The notes beneath the pieces were generated by a model that saw nothing but the letters and a program-made list of their open reading frames with translations, had not been told where the DNA came from and ran no database searches. A DNA stretch of 64,000 nucleotides from Neocallimastix lanati (nom. inval.). Lineage: Eukaryota; Neocallimastigomycota; Neocallimastigomycetes; Neocallimastigales; Neocallimastigaceae. Within the stretch, counting starts at the first letter, position 1. Each line of letters opens with the position of its first letter. The position numbers were made by a program, and so were the translations under genes. Shown piece by piece: positions 12,811 through 25,480 of this stretch. The stretch is taken from positions 1,216,501-1,280,500 of the forward strand of contig JACVTC010000030.1 in NCBI GenBank assembly GCA_016946835.1, written 5' to 3'.

Positions 12811-13837
12811 ATGAAGGCTTTTTCATTATCATTCTTGTTTTTAATATTTCATTTTATATTAAATGTTTATGCTGGTAAATATATACCAGATGTAAGTGTT
12901 TTCATTGAAAACCGTATTAATTTATTATATGAAAAGAATGTTACGTAAGTAATAATTATTTATTATATTTTTTATGCATTTTAAAAATATTTTATTAAGA
13001 AGGTTAAATTAACTTCATTTATATAAACATAGGACGGACATCAAAACATCTACTAATACTTTAGATGTATATTATGATAAAAGTAATACTGATTCATTAA
13101 AACCAGTCATTATTTTTGTTCATGGTGGTGGTTGGTTCTTTGGTAGCAAAAGTGATTACTCTAGAATGGGTAGTATGCTTGTTAAAGAAGATTACGTTGG
13201 TGTTATTATAAATCATGTTTTATTCCCAAAGGGAAGTATGGATGATATGGTTGATGATGTCTATAATTCAGTTCAATGGGTATATAATAATATTTCTAAA
13301 TATGGTGGAAATAAAAACAAGATTATTCTCACTGGTCATTCTTCCGGTGCTCATTTAGCAGCTTTAACTACTTTTAAATCATCATTAGGAATAAAAAACA
13401 ATGGTAAAATATTAGAACCTTTACCGGAACTTCATAAATTGGTTTTATTCAATGGTCCATATGATTTTGATGATTATGATATAGGCAAAATAATTGGTAT
13501 TAATGAGGTTGAGCATGGAATTACAGAAAGACTTACTTCTTTAATTTTCAGAAGTGAAACTATTAGTCCTACCGATATTTTGAAGAAATATGATGATGAT
13601 TCAATTACAAGTTTAGGTGCTTCAATTATCACTCTTTACTCAGCTGATAAAGATGACGCAGTTCCATATTCTTCAGCTGATAATTTAAGTAAACAAATCC
13701 GTCGTATTTCTCCTTCAACTACTCTTAATTTTATATATACTGAAAATAAGAACTATGATCATTTCACTTTAATTAGTGGAGTAATTAGAAATAATAGTGA
13801 ATTACAACAAATGTTTATAGATATTTGTGAAATATGA
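12811..13837 (+). CDS. Secreted alpha/beta-hydrolase, copy 2
   Basis: Predicted secreted esterase of the same family as the gene at 7672. Exons 12811-12944 and 13033-13837, joined across a GTAAGT..TAG phase-2 intron, give 312 residues. The signal peptide ends near VYAG (residues 1-23). Motifs: HGGGWFFG (oxyanion hole); GHSSGAHLAAL with nucleophile Ser148; Asp in DKDDAVP; His in NYDHFTL. The core KSSLGIKNNGKILEPLP is close to the pseudogene at 31093 (KSSLGIENNGK), so these two are the closest pair in the array. The initiator ATG is the first in frame and directly opens the leader. No lesion seen. Confidence 0.85.
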
Positions 13838-14126
13838 ATTTAAATTAATTAATAATAAAAAAAAGTACAAAAAAGAAAATTATATACTTTATAAATATTA
13901 TATGAAATAAAAAAAAGAAAAACCAAATATTTTATAAATATTTTATAAAATAAAATAAAACGAAAAATAATATAAAAATTAATTAAAAAAATCAATTTAT
14001 ATACCAAAAAAAAAAAAAAAAGAAAGAAAGAAAGAAAGAAAGAAATGAAATGAAAACAAAAAAACAAAAAAACAAAAAAACAAAAAACAAAAACAAACAA
14101 ACAAACAAACAAAAACAAAACAAAAC

Positions 14127-14157
<31 letters not shown>

Positions 14158-14567
14158 ACAAAAACAAAAAAAATTTAAAAAAAAAACGAAAAAAATAAAA
14201 AAAAAAAAAAATTAAATTAAAAAATTAGAAAATAGAAAATTTAGAATAAAGAATAAAAAAAAAACAATTATTTATTTAAAATAATAAATAGATTAATAGA
14301 TATAGTGATAATAGAAGGTAATTATGGGTATTATTACTGCCATTTTATCTTCAATAAAATAAAATAAATTATAATAGACAATTTATAGACAAATAAAAAT
14401 CATTTAAAAATTTAAACCTTTATAAAAGAAAGTAATATATAAAAATAATCCTTTTTTTTTTTTAAGATAATATTTATTTATATAAAATTGTTAAAAACGA
14501 AATTATAAAATAATAATAATAATAGTTAAAAAATTAAAAAAAACAGAAAAATATAATTAAAATATTA

Positions 14568-14638
<71 letters not shown>

Positions 14639-17080
14639 ACAAACAAACAAATAAATAAACAAACAAACAAACAAATAAATAAATAAATAAATAAATAAAT
14701 AAATAGATATATTATTGGTTCAATATATAATAAAAATATTAAATTTAAATTTTTATATAAATTATTGTTTATATATACGTATATAAATTATTTATAATAT
14801 GAAGTATATAGTTAATATATGATTTGATTGAAAAATAATAAATAAAGAACTGGAAAATATAGTCGCTCTTCTTCTAAAAAAAAAATAGTAAAAAAAAAAA
14901 AAAGTAAAAATAGATTTATATCAAAATTTGTATTGTTAAATAATAATAAAGAATAAAGAATAAAGAATAATATTAATATAAGTTTATATTTGGAAATAAT
15001 ATAATTTTAAATAATAATTTGTTTATGTTTATGAAACAATGTTATTTGATTTTTTATCAAATATAAATGTTTCATACATAATAGAATTTTTTTTTTAAAA
15101 AAAAAAAACGGAGAAAATGGAACATTATTAGTATAAATAAATTATCTAAAATTTAATGTATAAAGTTAAATATATACTGTATACATGAATATTTATTCAT
15201 TCATAATTTACATTTTAATATTAAAGAATAATGGTAAAAAAAAAAAAAAATTAAGGAGAAAATAATTTAATTAAAGTATAAGATCATAGATAATATTTCT
15301 TTAAAAATTAAATGAGTAAAATCAAAATATTCTTAAAATGTAATACAATTTTGTAGTAATATATATTATTGAAATAAATAAATTAAATATATATGATATA
15401 ACACATTTTGATTTAGTTTTTTCGATTAGGTTAAGGGAGAAATTTTTATTTATTAACTAAAAGTTGTTAAAAATAAAGTTTAATATTTTAATTAAGTCTC
15501 ATATAATTAAGAATTATTTATACATTAAATTAAATGTGTTTTTATTATTTTGTATAATGTAAAATATTATGAGGCGTATTAATGATGTACATCATATATT
15601 TACAATTATAACTACATATTAAAACATTAAATAAATAATATTTAAAAAAAGTTGATCTTTATCTTTTTCATATATTTTAATTTACTATAAAGAAATTTTC
15701 TATACAATATTTTATTATTAATTAGAGTTTATAATTTTATAACTTTATTCTTTATTAATATTTAATGAAACAATTTTTAGTTGTAGAATAATATATAATT
15801 TAGTTCTATATCTTTTTTAAAGTTGATGTAATATTGATTATTTTATTTATTAATACATTTAATTAATTTATAACTTTTAATAATATAATAGTCATTAATT
15901 ATATTAAAAATAATATAGTAAAAACCAGAATAAAGATAGTGTAAAAGGGAAAATATAATTTAATGAATTACTTAAAAATATTTTTAGAAATAGTTTATAA
16001 GTAATTCATAATATTATTATAAATTCTTTCTAAAAATATTTTTAAGATGTCTATTAACTATTTAAATATTTAGTATAAAAGCATAAGAAAATATTATATA
16101 TTATTGTATAAAAAATATAATTGTAAAATGCTAATATAAAAATATAAAGAATATATTTATTACGAACATAATTAAAGTTTTGGGAAATTAATTAATAAAT
16201 GAACTTTGGTTTTATTTTATCACATTACTTTATTCATTGATATGAATTTAATTTATATAGAAATATAAATAATTTTAAACTTTATTTTTATTGAATCATT
16301 TTTTATTTATAACTATAACTCTCTTTTCTGAATTCTCAAAATATTAAAAATATTAAGACAAAAAGCATAAAGCTAGAAGAAGCAAGTAGAGCCATGTAAG
16401 CAATACAACTTAAAACTAAGTTAATTTAGTACATTAAAGAAATTATTAATATTAATAGAACAAATATATGAATTTAATATTATGAATAATTTATTAATAT
16501 TCAAATATATTGAGTTGCGTATTTGTTTCATATCATCATGTTTCGTTTTAACATATTTCTATTTATAATAGATTAATTGAAAATATTAATGCTATAAAAA
16601 AAAAATTTTTGTTCATTATTTCGGGAGTGTTTTTAGCAACATTGCAATTAGGAATGTGACTTTTAAATTAAAATTTGATTCGTAATTTAGTGCCCATATT
16701 ATTATTTTTTTTTAAATGATTGTAAATAAATAAGTAAAAATAGAAATAAATATAAATGGCTAATTTTTTTTTAAATAAAAATAGATATAAATTTAAATTG
16801 GTTAATTTTTTTTTTTTTTTTAAACATCAAAAAAAAAAATTCTCATAAGCATACCATTTATAATAAATATTTATTATTATTTTAACGAAAAATATTAAAA
16901 AATATCTTTAAAATTAAATATTATTTTTTTATATATTATTATATATTTTGTTAGTATTTTAACAAAAAATACTAAAATATATCTTTAATTTAAAATTAAA
17001 TATTATTATATATTATGGTAACAAAAAAATTTTTTTTATTAAATATTATTAAATATTATTTCATTATTGAATCTAGTGCA
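13838..17080. other. Long gene-free spacer with simple-sequence runs
   Basis: Positions 14020-14175 are an AAAG/AAAC/AAAAC microsatellite mosaic. Positions 14573-14705 are an (AAAT)n run interrupted by blocks of (AAAC), as expected from T-to-C changes spread by slippage. The rest, 14.7-17.0 kb, is unstructured AT-rich DNA with no frame of convincing amino-acid composition. Confidence 0.5.
13996..14705. repeat. Microsatellite mosaic (AAAG, AAAC, AAAAC, AAAT units)
   Basis: Consecutive tetra- and pentanucleotide runs: GAAA at about 14021-14044, ACAAA-type units at 14055-14170, then AAAT units at 14573-14705 with AAAC variants in two clusters. The long minus-strand Phe/Leu frame over this stretch (13849-14133) comes from the repeat, not from a gene. 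Confidence 0.75.
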
Positions 17081-17090
17081 TTTTTGCAAT

Positions 17091-17376
17091 AGTGCATTTT
17101 ATAATATAGCGTAATTTTATATGAATAAATGTTCTTTTTTTTATATATATAATTTATTAATATTCAATTATAAAAATAATTTTCTATAATTATTTTTTAA
17201 TAGAATATATTAAAATTTCTTTTGAAATAGTATTTAATAATATTAAATTGAAAAAATATATTATTATTTCTTTTAAAATAATAATTATTTATATATTTAT
17301 TTATGATTGTATAGAGTATCTTAAAAATGTATGGCTTTATTTAAAATATTATACGCCATATTATAAAATGTACGAT
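17091..17376. mobile_element. MITE-like element, family 1 copy A
   Basis: Terminal inverted repeats: left AGTGCATTTTATAATATAG (17091 on) and right ATACGCCATATTATAAAATG with TACGATC (17351-17376) are complementary over about 24 bp. The 240-bp interior is shared, in order and nearly base for base, with 54526-54860 (CTTTTTTTTATATATATAAT, TATTCAATTATAAAAATAAT, TTTATGATTGTATAGA, AAAAATGTATGGCTTTATTT). The 83-codon frame inside is incidental. No transposase, so non-autonomous. Confidence 0.65.
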
Positions 17377-17449
17377 CATGCGAATACATTAACTAATGAG
17401 GATTTACAATACGCAGGAATTACCCCGCTTCAGGCATGTATAAAAAAAA

Positions 17450-17580
17450 AAAAAAGACCCATTTATATTTATTCCTGTTTTTATTTACAATTATTTTAAA
17501 ATGAAAACCTGTGGGGCTTAAATTACGAATTAAAATTTTATTTATAAGCCATGCTCAAAATGTATCACTCCCTAATAAAA
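17450..17580. repeat. Interspersed repeat shared with 33650-33790
   Basis: TTTATATTTATTCCTG, TTTACAATTATTT, TGTGGGGC, AATTACGAATTAAA and AAGCCATG occur in this order here and, slightly diverged, at 33650-33790 (TGTGGGGCGTTGAATTACG there). It lies between two MITE-like elements and may be part of a composite insertion. Confidence 0.5.
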
Positions 17581-17600
17581 TTTAGGATCTTATGTATATA

Positions 17601-17799
17601 GGAGTGATGCATTTCGCCATTTTTTTTGAAAATATATGGCGTATTAAATATGTGGCATTTCCCAAATTTGCTTTTTACCAAATTGAAAATTATTATAATT
17701 AAATATATTTAATTATTTAATTGTAAAGATATATTTAACTATAAAGATATATTTAATATTTATATCAATACCCCACTTGGCGAAATGCAACTCTCCCAT
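17601..17799. mobile_element. MITE-like element with GGGAG..GCATTTCGCCA inverted termini
   Basis: The left end GGAGTGATGCATTTCGCCA (17601-17619) is the inverse of the right end TTGGCGAAATGCAACTCTCCC (21 bp, 17779-17799). The interior of about 160 bp is AT-rich with the words ATGGCGTATTAAATATGTGG and two near-copies of a TAAAGATATATTTAA unit. The same end sequence occurs alone at 19.1, 25.3 and 29.9 kb and as a short palindrome at 6.0 kb. Confidence 0.65.
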
Positions 17800-17923
17800 G
17801 TAGTATAACAAAATTTATTTGGTCAATTTTCCGTTATTTCTTAATAATTTATTATTAATTAATAATTTTAATATTCAAATGATTTAAGCATTTCAAATAT
17901 AATTCAAAGAAATCATTTCTAAC

Positions 17924-17963
<40 letters not shown>

Positions 17964-18118
17964 GAGTTTCCATATTTTTGTAATATTTAACTAAAGCCTT
18001 GATTTCCTCAGTCCGTATTAATTTTTTTTTTTTTTAAAAAATTCCAGCTGTTTTCCTTTCGTAGTCAATGTAATAGTTGGATTGTTCTTATTGTAATTCT
18101 GAATATAATTAAAAAAAA

Positions 18119-18163
<45 letters not shown>

Positions 18164-19060
18164 AAATAATTATTTTAAGTATTTATTAAAAGATTCTGAA
18201 GCATTATTTGTAATATGCTCAATATTAACATAATAATTTCAATTTTCAGTTTCATAGCCAATTAAATAGGTTTATTTAAAATATTGTAAAAATTCCAAAA
18301 ATTGAACATAATTATTTCTTTTTATTTTACTATAAATATCATATATATATACAGGGTTAATAAAAGGAAAGTTCGAAATATTTTGATAATAAATATATAA
18401 ATCTTTTATTTTTTATTTTAATGATTAATTTTAATGATATGTATTTTTAATTATATTTATTTTAAGTGAAGATTAATTATCCGTATCCTATTTTTTAATT
18501 CTTTTATATTATAGGTGATATATATGAATTATTTATGAGATTATTTTATTTTTTAATATATTAAGTATAAAAATTTTTATATTTTAATTTTAATTCATTT
18601 ATAATTATTTTCATATTTAATAACTATTATTATTAACATCTTTATTCTAAAAATATTATTATTGATGTTTCTGTAATTATTGCTACAGATTATATTATTC
18701 ATTTATTATTTATTATATTTTATTTATTATTAATTTATAATATAAAATGATATAAAAAAAACTTTTTTATGTTTTTAAGTAGTTAAATATTATTTTTATT
18801 CATTCATTTATATATATATTTATAAATAACAATAATTATTAATTTATAATTTTAATCGTCATTATTATTATTAATGACAATCCTTACATAATATTACTAT
18901 ACTGTTTATATTATTATATATTTTATTGTTTATTATTTATCAATTATTTATTTATTTAAATAGATATATGAAAAATTTTTTTTTAATATATAAATACTTT
19001 AAAAAAATAAATACATCAATATTTGTAAATTTATTTATTTATTCATTTAATAATTTTCAT
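17800..19060. other. Spacer with long T tracts
   Basis: T tracts at 17930-17960 and 18121-18161. No coding frame of natural composition found. Two or three stretches (18000-18110, 18170-18320) are less A/T-pure and may be old repeats, but I could not place them. Confidence 0.4.
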
Positions 19061-19065
19061 TCAGA

Positions 19066-19140
19066 GAAGTGCGACTTTTTAATGCGCCACATATTTCCAA
19101 AAATTGGCGAAATGCGACTTCCACTCTCGTTTTGGTGGAT
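19066..19140. repeat. Fragment of the GCATTTCGCC MITE family
   Basis: AGTGCGACTTTTTAATGCGCCAC followed by TTGGCGAAATGCGACTTCC carries the diagnostic end of the 17.6-kb element. Only one end is clear. Confidence 0.45.
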
Positions 19141-19394
19141 CATTCATAGATAATTTGATATATATTATGGCGAACATTTGAACGTGACAAACCTAAAATA
19201 ATAAAACTAACAATAATCTTAATTTATGATGATATTTAGTTATTTGATGGTAAATATTAATGTTCAGAAATTAGTACTTTTCTTCTTGGAGCTGTACTTT
19301 CAAATAATATTTTATTTCTAAAAGAATGATTATTTAATAAAATGCAATACTTTGGATCTATATGAATATTCATTTCGTTCATATGATGAAAATA

Positions 19395-19710
19395 AAGATA
19401 GAATTGTATTATAAGATTATTCAGTAGGTACTTATTTGTTAGTATTAACTTCAATAAAATCATATCTGTAATTAAAAAAAAAATCTTGATTTGTTCTTAA
19501 TTCTATTCCCTTCAATTAGAAAAATTGCTTTTATTTAATTTTCCAAATGATTTTAAGGATTATAATGAAATTACAAAATTATTATTTTAGAAAATGATGA
19601 ACTGGTATTGTTAAAAAACATACATATAAATACTACAATTAATAAATTATAATGAAGGCACTGACTTTTATTATTTTACTTTTCTTCATAGATTATGATT
19701 TATAAAGTAC
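19395..19710 (+). pseudogene. Highly decayed relic of a seventh alpha/beta-hydrolase
   Basis: No open frame remains, but the DNA aligns in order with the hydrolase at 7672. GATGAAAATAAAGATAGAATTGT-type sequence parallels its NENKIIL codons. GATTATTCAGTAGGTACTTA parallels the nucleophile elbow GHSAGAH. TCAATAAAATCATATCTG parallels IIKSYL. TTAGAAAAATTGCTTTTATT parallels RLEKLVLF, followed by a GATTTTAAGGATTATAATG match to DFDDYD. AATACTACAATTAATAAA..TATAATGAAGGC parallels NTEINYIYNQG. Stops and indels interrupt every frame. The 7672 gene is the closest match I see. Confidence 0.6.
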
Positions 19711-19885
19711 ACTAATGTATAATTAACAATTTATTTTAATAGTTTAATTGTTAAAACTACAAAGTGAATATATAAAAAAATTTGTTGCTAATTTTCAAAG
19801 CGGATTATAATTGAAAATGATGCCTTAATATGTAAGAGGTATTCACACAAATTGAGATAGTATAATATTACCCTTCAAGGGAAAG

Positions 19886-20330
19886 GTTTCCATCATATAA
19901 ATGGTAAATATAAACCATATATTATAAGAGATATCTTAGATTCATCCAATATTAATGGTGTAATAATATTAAATACTTAGTTTTAGAGGGAATTATTAGA
20001 TTGTAAATATATTTAAAAAATTATTTTAACAATATTTAAATTAAATTAAAGAATTAATATAACGTAAAAATTATTTTATTCCTGTTGATTTAGAATATAA
20101 ATAACTAATAGTATAATAATATCAAGCTAATACCATAAAATAAGATAATTTTATATACACATATTCACCGGTAAACCAATTTATTAATTACAAGAATAAA
20201 TAGGTTTAAGGAGGAATGTTAGAATATGTGAAATAAGAATAGGTGTTAAATGTGATTCAATGGTATTGAAACAAAATAATATAAATAATGTACAAGCCAC
20301 AATGTAATAGCATAAAAACATTTAATATAG
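19886..20330 (+). repeat. Interspersed repeat copy 2, possible copia 3' end with PPT and LTR start
   Basis: Second copy of the 10735-11095 repeat: TTTCCATCATATAAATGG at 19888, GGGAATTATTAGA-type block, then TTTAGAATATAAATAACTAAT, then the purine tract TTTAAGGAGGAA abutting TGTTAGAATATG (about 20217), and GCCACAATGTAATA near the end. It carries about 90 bp more between the first and second blocks than the other copy. TGTTAGAATATG after a purine tract is typical of a copia 3' LTR. Confidence 0.45.
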
Positions 20331-20339
20331 AATAATTAA

Positions 20340-20488
20340 GTGTTTAAAAACCATAAATTCATGATTCCTATCAATTATTATTTAATAAATAACTAACTAA
20401 TTAACTAACTAAATGCAACAATTAGTAATAAGTTAATTGATATAATAATTAGTAATAAATAAATCAATATTACTACTACTAGTCATAA

Positions 20489-20524
<36 letters not shown>

Positions 20525-21219
20525 AATGTTACTAATAAAAAAATAATAAAACAATTAATTATATATATATGAAATAGTAATTATAATAAAAATATAACAA
20601 AATAATAATAATAATGTATTAAAAAATAAAAAATATAAATGAAAATATATTTTTTTTTATTTGCATAAAAGTATCATTTTTAATGAATTATAGAAATGAA
20701 ATATACTGTTATATTGTTATTATTTTTTGTTTATATTTATGATTTTTTTTTTAAAAAAAAAGAAAAAAGAAAAAAGAAAAAAGAAACTAAGAAAAAAAAT
20801 TAATACAAAATAAATTAAACTTTCCATAATTGCATATCAGTTATATTTATATAGTTATTACAAATATGTAATTTTTGGCTAAAATTTAGACTATAGAATT
20901 AATAGTACTAAATTTAGTATTGAAGTTCAGCTCTATTATTCATTAATAGTTCATAATCAATAACATAATATGAATATAAAAATAAATATAATATACAAAT
21001 AAATTATAATAACTATGATCTATGTAATTACATTTAAAAAAAATATGGTTTAAATTTAAAATTCAAAAATTATTCATATAAAATCACAATACTAACAAAT
21101 AAAATTTAAATTTAATAAGTGGTAAAAAAAGTGGAAAATTATTTAACTTAATTGATTGTAAAAGTAAATTGGAGATATAAAGTTAACACAAAATCTTATA
21201 TAATACATAATTATAATTA

Positions 21220-21258
<39 letters not shown>

Positions 21259-22108
21259 AGTCTTTTATTTATTATTAAAATAGAATTTATATAATTGGTA
21301 TTTTATTACTTTTTCTTACGTTAAAATATTTATTTATTACTTTAAATTAGTATTTAGTATTTATATATTATTGAAAATTTTTTTATGTTTTTTTGTGAAT
21401 TTTTTATTATTATTATTACTATTGTTATTGTTATTATTATTATTAATTTGTCTTTTTTCTTTGTAATTTTTATTTATTTCAAAAATTATTCTGAATTTAT
21501 TACAAAAAAAAAAAAAAAAAATACAAAATTTATTATTAAGGAAATTTTGAATTTAAATGATTTAATTTCTATTTTAATTATACTTTTTTTGTACTAAATT
21601 AAAAATTTGTAATTTTTTGTGACAGGATAATACTAGTATAATTCGAGTTTATCCAATAAATTACGTTTATTTTTTATTTTTCAGATTATTTCAAATTTTC
21701 CATTCAACAAAATTTAAAACTTTTAGAATTATTCTAAAAATTAAATATGTAAACATGTTGAAATATTACAAAATAAAGTTTTTTATTTTTAGTTTTATTG
21801 CATTTTCATTTCATTTCATTTTATTATTTTATTATTTTTTTCCCTTCTTTCCTTTTATTTTTTATTATTATTTTTTTTTTATTAAACATATTTTTCATTA
21901 AATAATTATATTTATAGATCTTATAATTAATAAGTCAATAATTTATTATTAAATATAAATTATTAATTAAAGGTCAAAAAATATCAAAAAATATAGGTTA
22001 CATATAAATAATTATAATATACACTAAAATATGCTATTTTAACATTTATTTAAAAAATTTAAATAAATTTATAAAAAGAAAAAATTGGTGAGAAGAATTT
22101 ATGTATAA

Positions 22109-22143
<35 letters not shown>

Positions 22144-22500
22144 TTAATATTTAATTTTAAAGTTATTTTAATATAATAATAAGAGTACTTCTACAGTACT
22201 TTTCATCGATGATAAAATACAAAATTATTAATAATATATATATATAAGAATATATCACATACAAAAATAAGAATTTTATTCAGTATTTAGAAAATTAATT
22301 TATACATAACTGGATATTAGAATTATCGATTGATAGAATAATTATATTGTTATTAAAATAATAAAATAAACTTTTTAAATACCTTGTATACAATTATGAA
22401 AAATATAATTAATATTATTAACATTCTATGTAATTTTCTTTCTTTCTTTCTTTCTATCACATTCATTCATTCTATTTTTCTTTTTTTTTTTTTTTTTTTT
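20340..22500. other. Spacer with short tandem runs
   Basis: Holds an AACTAACT/AAAT run (20395-20525), a dinucleotide AT tract (21215-21242), T tracts (22118-22142, 22482-22505) and TTTC repeats (22437-22456). No gene seen. Confidence 0.5.
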
Positions 22501-22502
22501 TT

Positions 22503-23185
22503 TTAAATGGAAAAATAAATTTAGGTACATGATCATTTTTATTAATTTAAATAAAAAAAAATAATAATAATAAAAATTTTAAAATAGTATTAAATAATTA
22601 TTGTATTATGTATTAAAATAGTATTACTCAATAATATTATATAATTACATAAATCATTATTACATATATATTATTTTATATAATTTATGATTTTATTTTT
22701 ATATAATATATAAATATATTTTTTTTTTCATAATAAAATAATATAATTCATTACATCTTATTATTCACATAGTTTTATTATAGAGGTTTAAATTTCAATA
22801 TCAATATTTTTATCTAAAACTATTGTTATCATATAATATTCTATATTTTTATGTATATATTTTAAATGGAAAAATGGATATAAACGCATGATCATCATCT
22901 TTCTTCAAAATAAAAAGTAATAAAAGTTTAAAACAATCATTAATATTCAATGTATTAGTTATGGATTAAATCACAATATTTAATGAAATTATATAATTAA
23001 ATAAATTATTTTTAGATATGTATTTTTATATATGTTTAGTTTATGACTCTATTCATATTTCATATATGATATTTTTCTTCATGACAAAACAATATAAATT
23101 CATTGTAGTCTATTCATAATTTAATAATCATAAATTTCAATAATGATTACATCTATATTTATTTGTGCCATTATATAATTAATCT
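22503..23185. repeat. Diverged tandem duplication, unit about 350 bp
   Basis: Unit 1 begins TTTTAAATGGAAAAATAAAT (22503) and unit 2 TTTTAAATGGAAAAATGGAT (22861). Both continue with ACATGATCAT / GCATGATCAT, TTTATGA, TTCATAATAAAA / TTCATGACAAAA, AATTCATT and AAATTTCAATA in the same order. No coding content. Confidence 0.55.
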
Positions 23186-23578
23186 TTGTATTAATTAATA
23201 AACTATATTTACTTCCTTATAATGGTCAAATATTCTATAGATAATATTAATAAGGCAATAAATCATAGTATAATTTTTATTATAATTTTCATTTAATATT
23301 GTTTATATTTTAACTGCATGAATGAATACTAATTTTTATAATAAAATTTATATCTAAATTGTAGTTAGAGACTTTTTTTTTTTTATTATTTTAACTTTTC
23401 TTTAATTAAAATTTTAAAACCAATAAGTAATTAAATGAAAATTTTTTATTTTTTTTGTATTTTCATAAAAAAAATTAAAGTTTAATGAATATAAAATTTT
23501 ATTTTTTTATTTGACTAAATATAATTTTTTTTTTTTTTCTTCTGGGAAAAAAAGAAAAAATATTTATATATAAAAGTC

Positions 23579-23618
<40 letters not shown>

Positions 23619-23692
23619 AAACAAAAAAAAAAATTATAATAATAACTAAATTAAAAATTAAAATAAATAATAATAATAATAATAATAAAAAA

Positions 23693-23883
23693 ATGAAGAT
23701 TATATCACTTTCATCCATTATTTTAATACTTATTACTGTATTAAATGTTAGTGCTGGTCCTATTGAGGATTATATTTATGTTCAAAAGAATATGAACATT
23801 ATAAGAAAGAAAGAAATAGTAGAGTATGTATTAGATTATAATAAAGATATTTCATTTTAATTATTTTTAATATTTATTAATAT

Positions 23884-23941
<58 letters not shown>

Positions 23942-24771
23942 TTATACAATGAAGACCAAATATTATTTTTAATCAATCAACAAAGAGTAAAATGGATGTC
24001 TATTATGATAAAAAAGATATTCAAAACTTAAAGCCTGTAGTTATTTTTTCTCATGGTGGAGGTTGGATTAGTGGTGATAAGAATAATTTCATTGGAGTTG
24101 GTACATATCTTAGAGAACAAGGATATGTTGCTGTTCTTCCAAACTACATTTTATTTCCACAAGGAAAAGTTGATGATATGGTAGATGATATATATCAATC
24201 TATTCAATGGACTTATAATAATATCTCAAAATATGGTGGTAACAAAAATAAAATTATACTAGTAGGTTATTCTGCTGGTGCTCATTTAACTGCATTAACC
24301 ACTATTAAAGTTACATTAGGAATAAAAAATAAGAATAAAATATTGGCACCATTACCTAAAATTCAAAAAATGGTTTTATTCAATGGACCATATGATTTCG
24401 ATGATTTTGATAGTATTTCAAAACTTTTTACCCAAAATGAAATTAATAATGGTATCATTCAAAATATTGTTAAAGCACTTGTAAATTCTGATGATATTAG
24501 TCCAACTAATATTTTAAAAAAATATCCAGATAATTCTGTATCTAATTTTGGTTTTCCAAAAATAACATTTTATTGGGCTGATAAGGATAATTTAATTCCA
24601 GTAAATTCAGCTCCAAATTTAATAACTCAAATTCGTCGTGTTTCTCCATCTACTGAAATTAATTCTATTTTTAATGAAGGAAATGGTTTTGATCATGCTA
24701 CACTTCTTATTGGTGTAAGAGATGGTAAACCAGAAATGCAAAAAATGTTTTTGGAAATTGTAGAAATGTAA
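23693..24771 (+). CDS. Secreted alpha/beta-hydrolase, copy 3
   Basis: Predicted secreted serine esterase. Exons 23693-23823 and 23955-24771, with a phase-2 GTATGT..AAG intron that contains a T tract, give 315 residues. Residues 1-22 form the leader (NVSAG end). Motifs: SHGGGWISGDK; nucleophile elbow GYSAGAHLTAL with Ser150, where Tyr replaces the His found in the other intact copies; Asp in DKDNLIP; His in GFDHATL. A TATATAAAAG box lies at 23567-23576, 117 bases before the ATG (weak evidence in AT-rich DNA). Choosing the downstream in-frame Met at 23992 would lose the leader and the strand before DVYYDK, so the spliced model is preferred. Confidence 0.82.
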
Positions 24772-25027
24772 TATAAAACTGTATAAATATATAAAATTAA
24801 AGAAATATTAATAATATAAAAACAAATACTAAACATAAAATTAAAATAATAATTGAAATCAATACTAAAAAAAAAAAAGAAGTTTTACAAATATTACTTA
24901 AAAAGCTCATAAATAATTTATTAATATTTATTAATATTAATAATTAAATATTTATCACATATATATTGTAAAAGAAATATTTAAAAAATATAAATTAAAA
25001 AATATATATAATAAAAAAATATGTATA

Positions 25028-25066
<39 letters not shown>

Positions 25067-25092
25067 AAATTATAAATTAAAAATGAATTATG

Positions 25093-25123
<31 letters not shown>

Positions 25124-25480
25124 TTTTATGTAATAATGATTTTAATATCAATAATGATTTAATATTAATAGTGATTTTAATATCAATAATGAATTTTATA
25201 TTTAAATATATATATATATATGATTACTAAATGGTATTATTAAATAATTTTAGTATTATTACTAATATATATTAACATATATATATTTTTTTTATATAAA
25301 ATTTTATGAATGTGGTTCATTTCGCCAATTTTTAAAATACAAATTTTCAATACGCCATTTATTTTTAATGGCTTGTAAAATTTTTTGTTAACGCCATAAA
25401 AAATTATAATACAATTAATTTTAAAATAAATAAATGTATAAATTAATAAATAAATAGATAAATAAATAAAGAATATAATT
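24772..25480. other. Spacer; includes a MITE-family fragment at 25312-25400
   Basis: AT-rich, with (AAAT)n at 25027-25066 and ATT repeats at 25092-25120. At 25312-25400 the words GTGGTTCATTTCGCCAATTT, CAATACGCCATTTA and TTAACGCCAT match ends of the MITE-like families. No gene. Confidence 0.45.

Noticed and set aside
13849-14133. 94-codon Phe-rich minus-strand frame
   Set aside because: Antisense of an AAAC/AAAG microsatellite.
17248-17499. 83-codon plus-strand frame
   Set aside because: Lies inside the MITE-like element, and the matching copy at 54.7 kb has no such frame.
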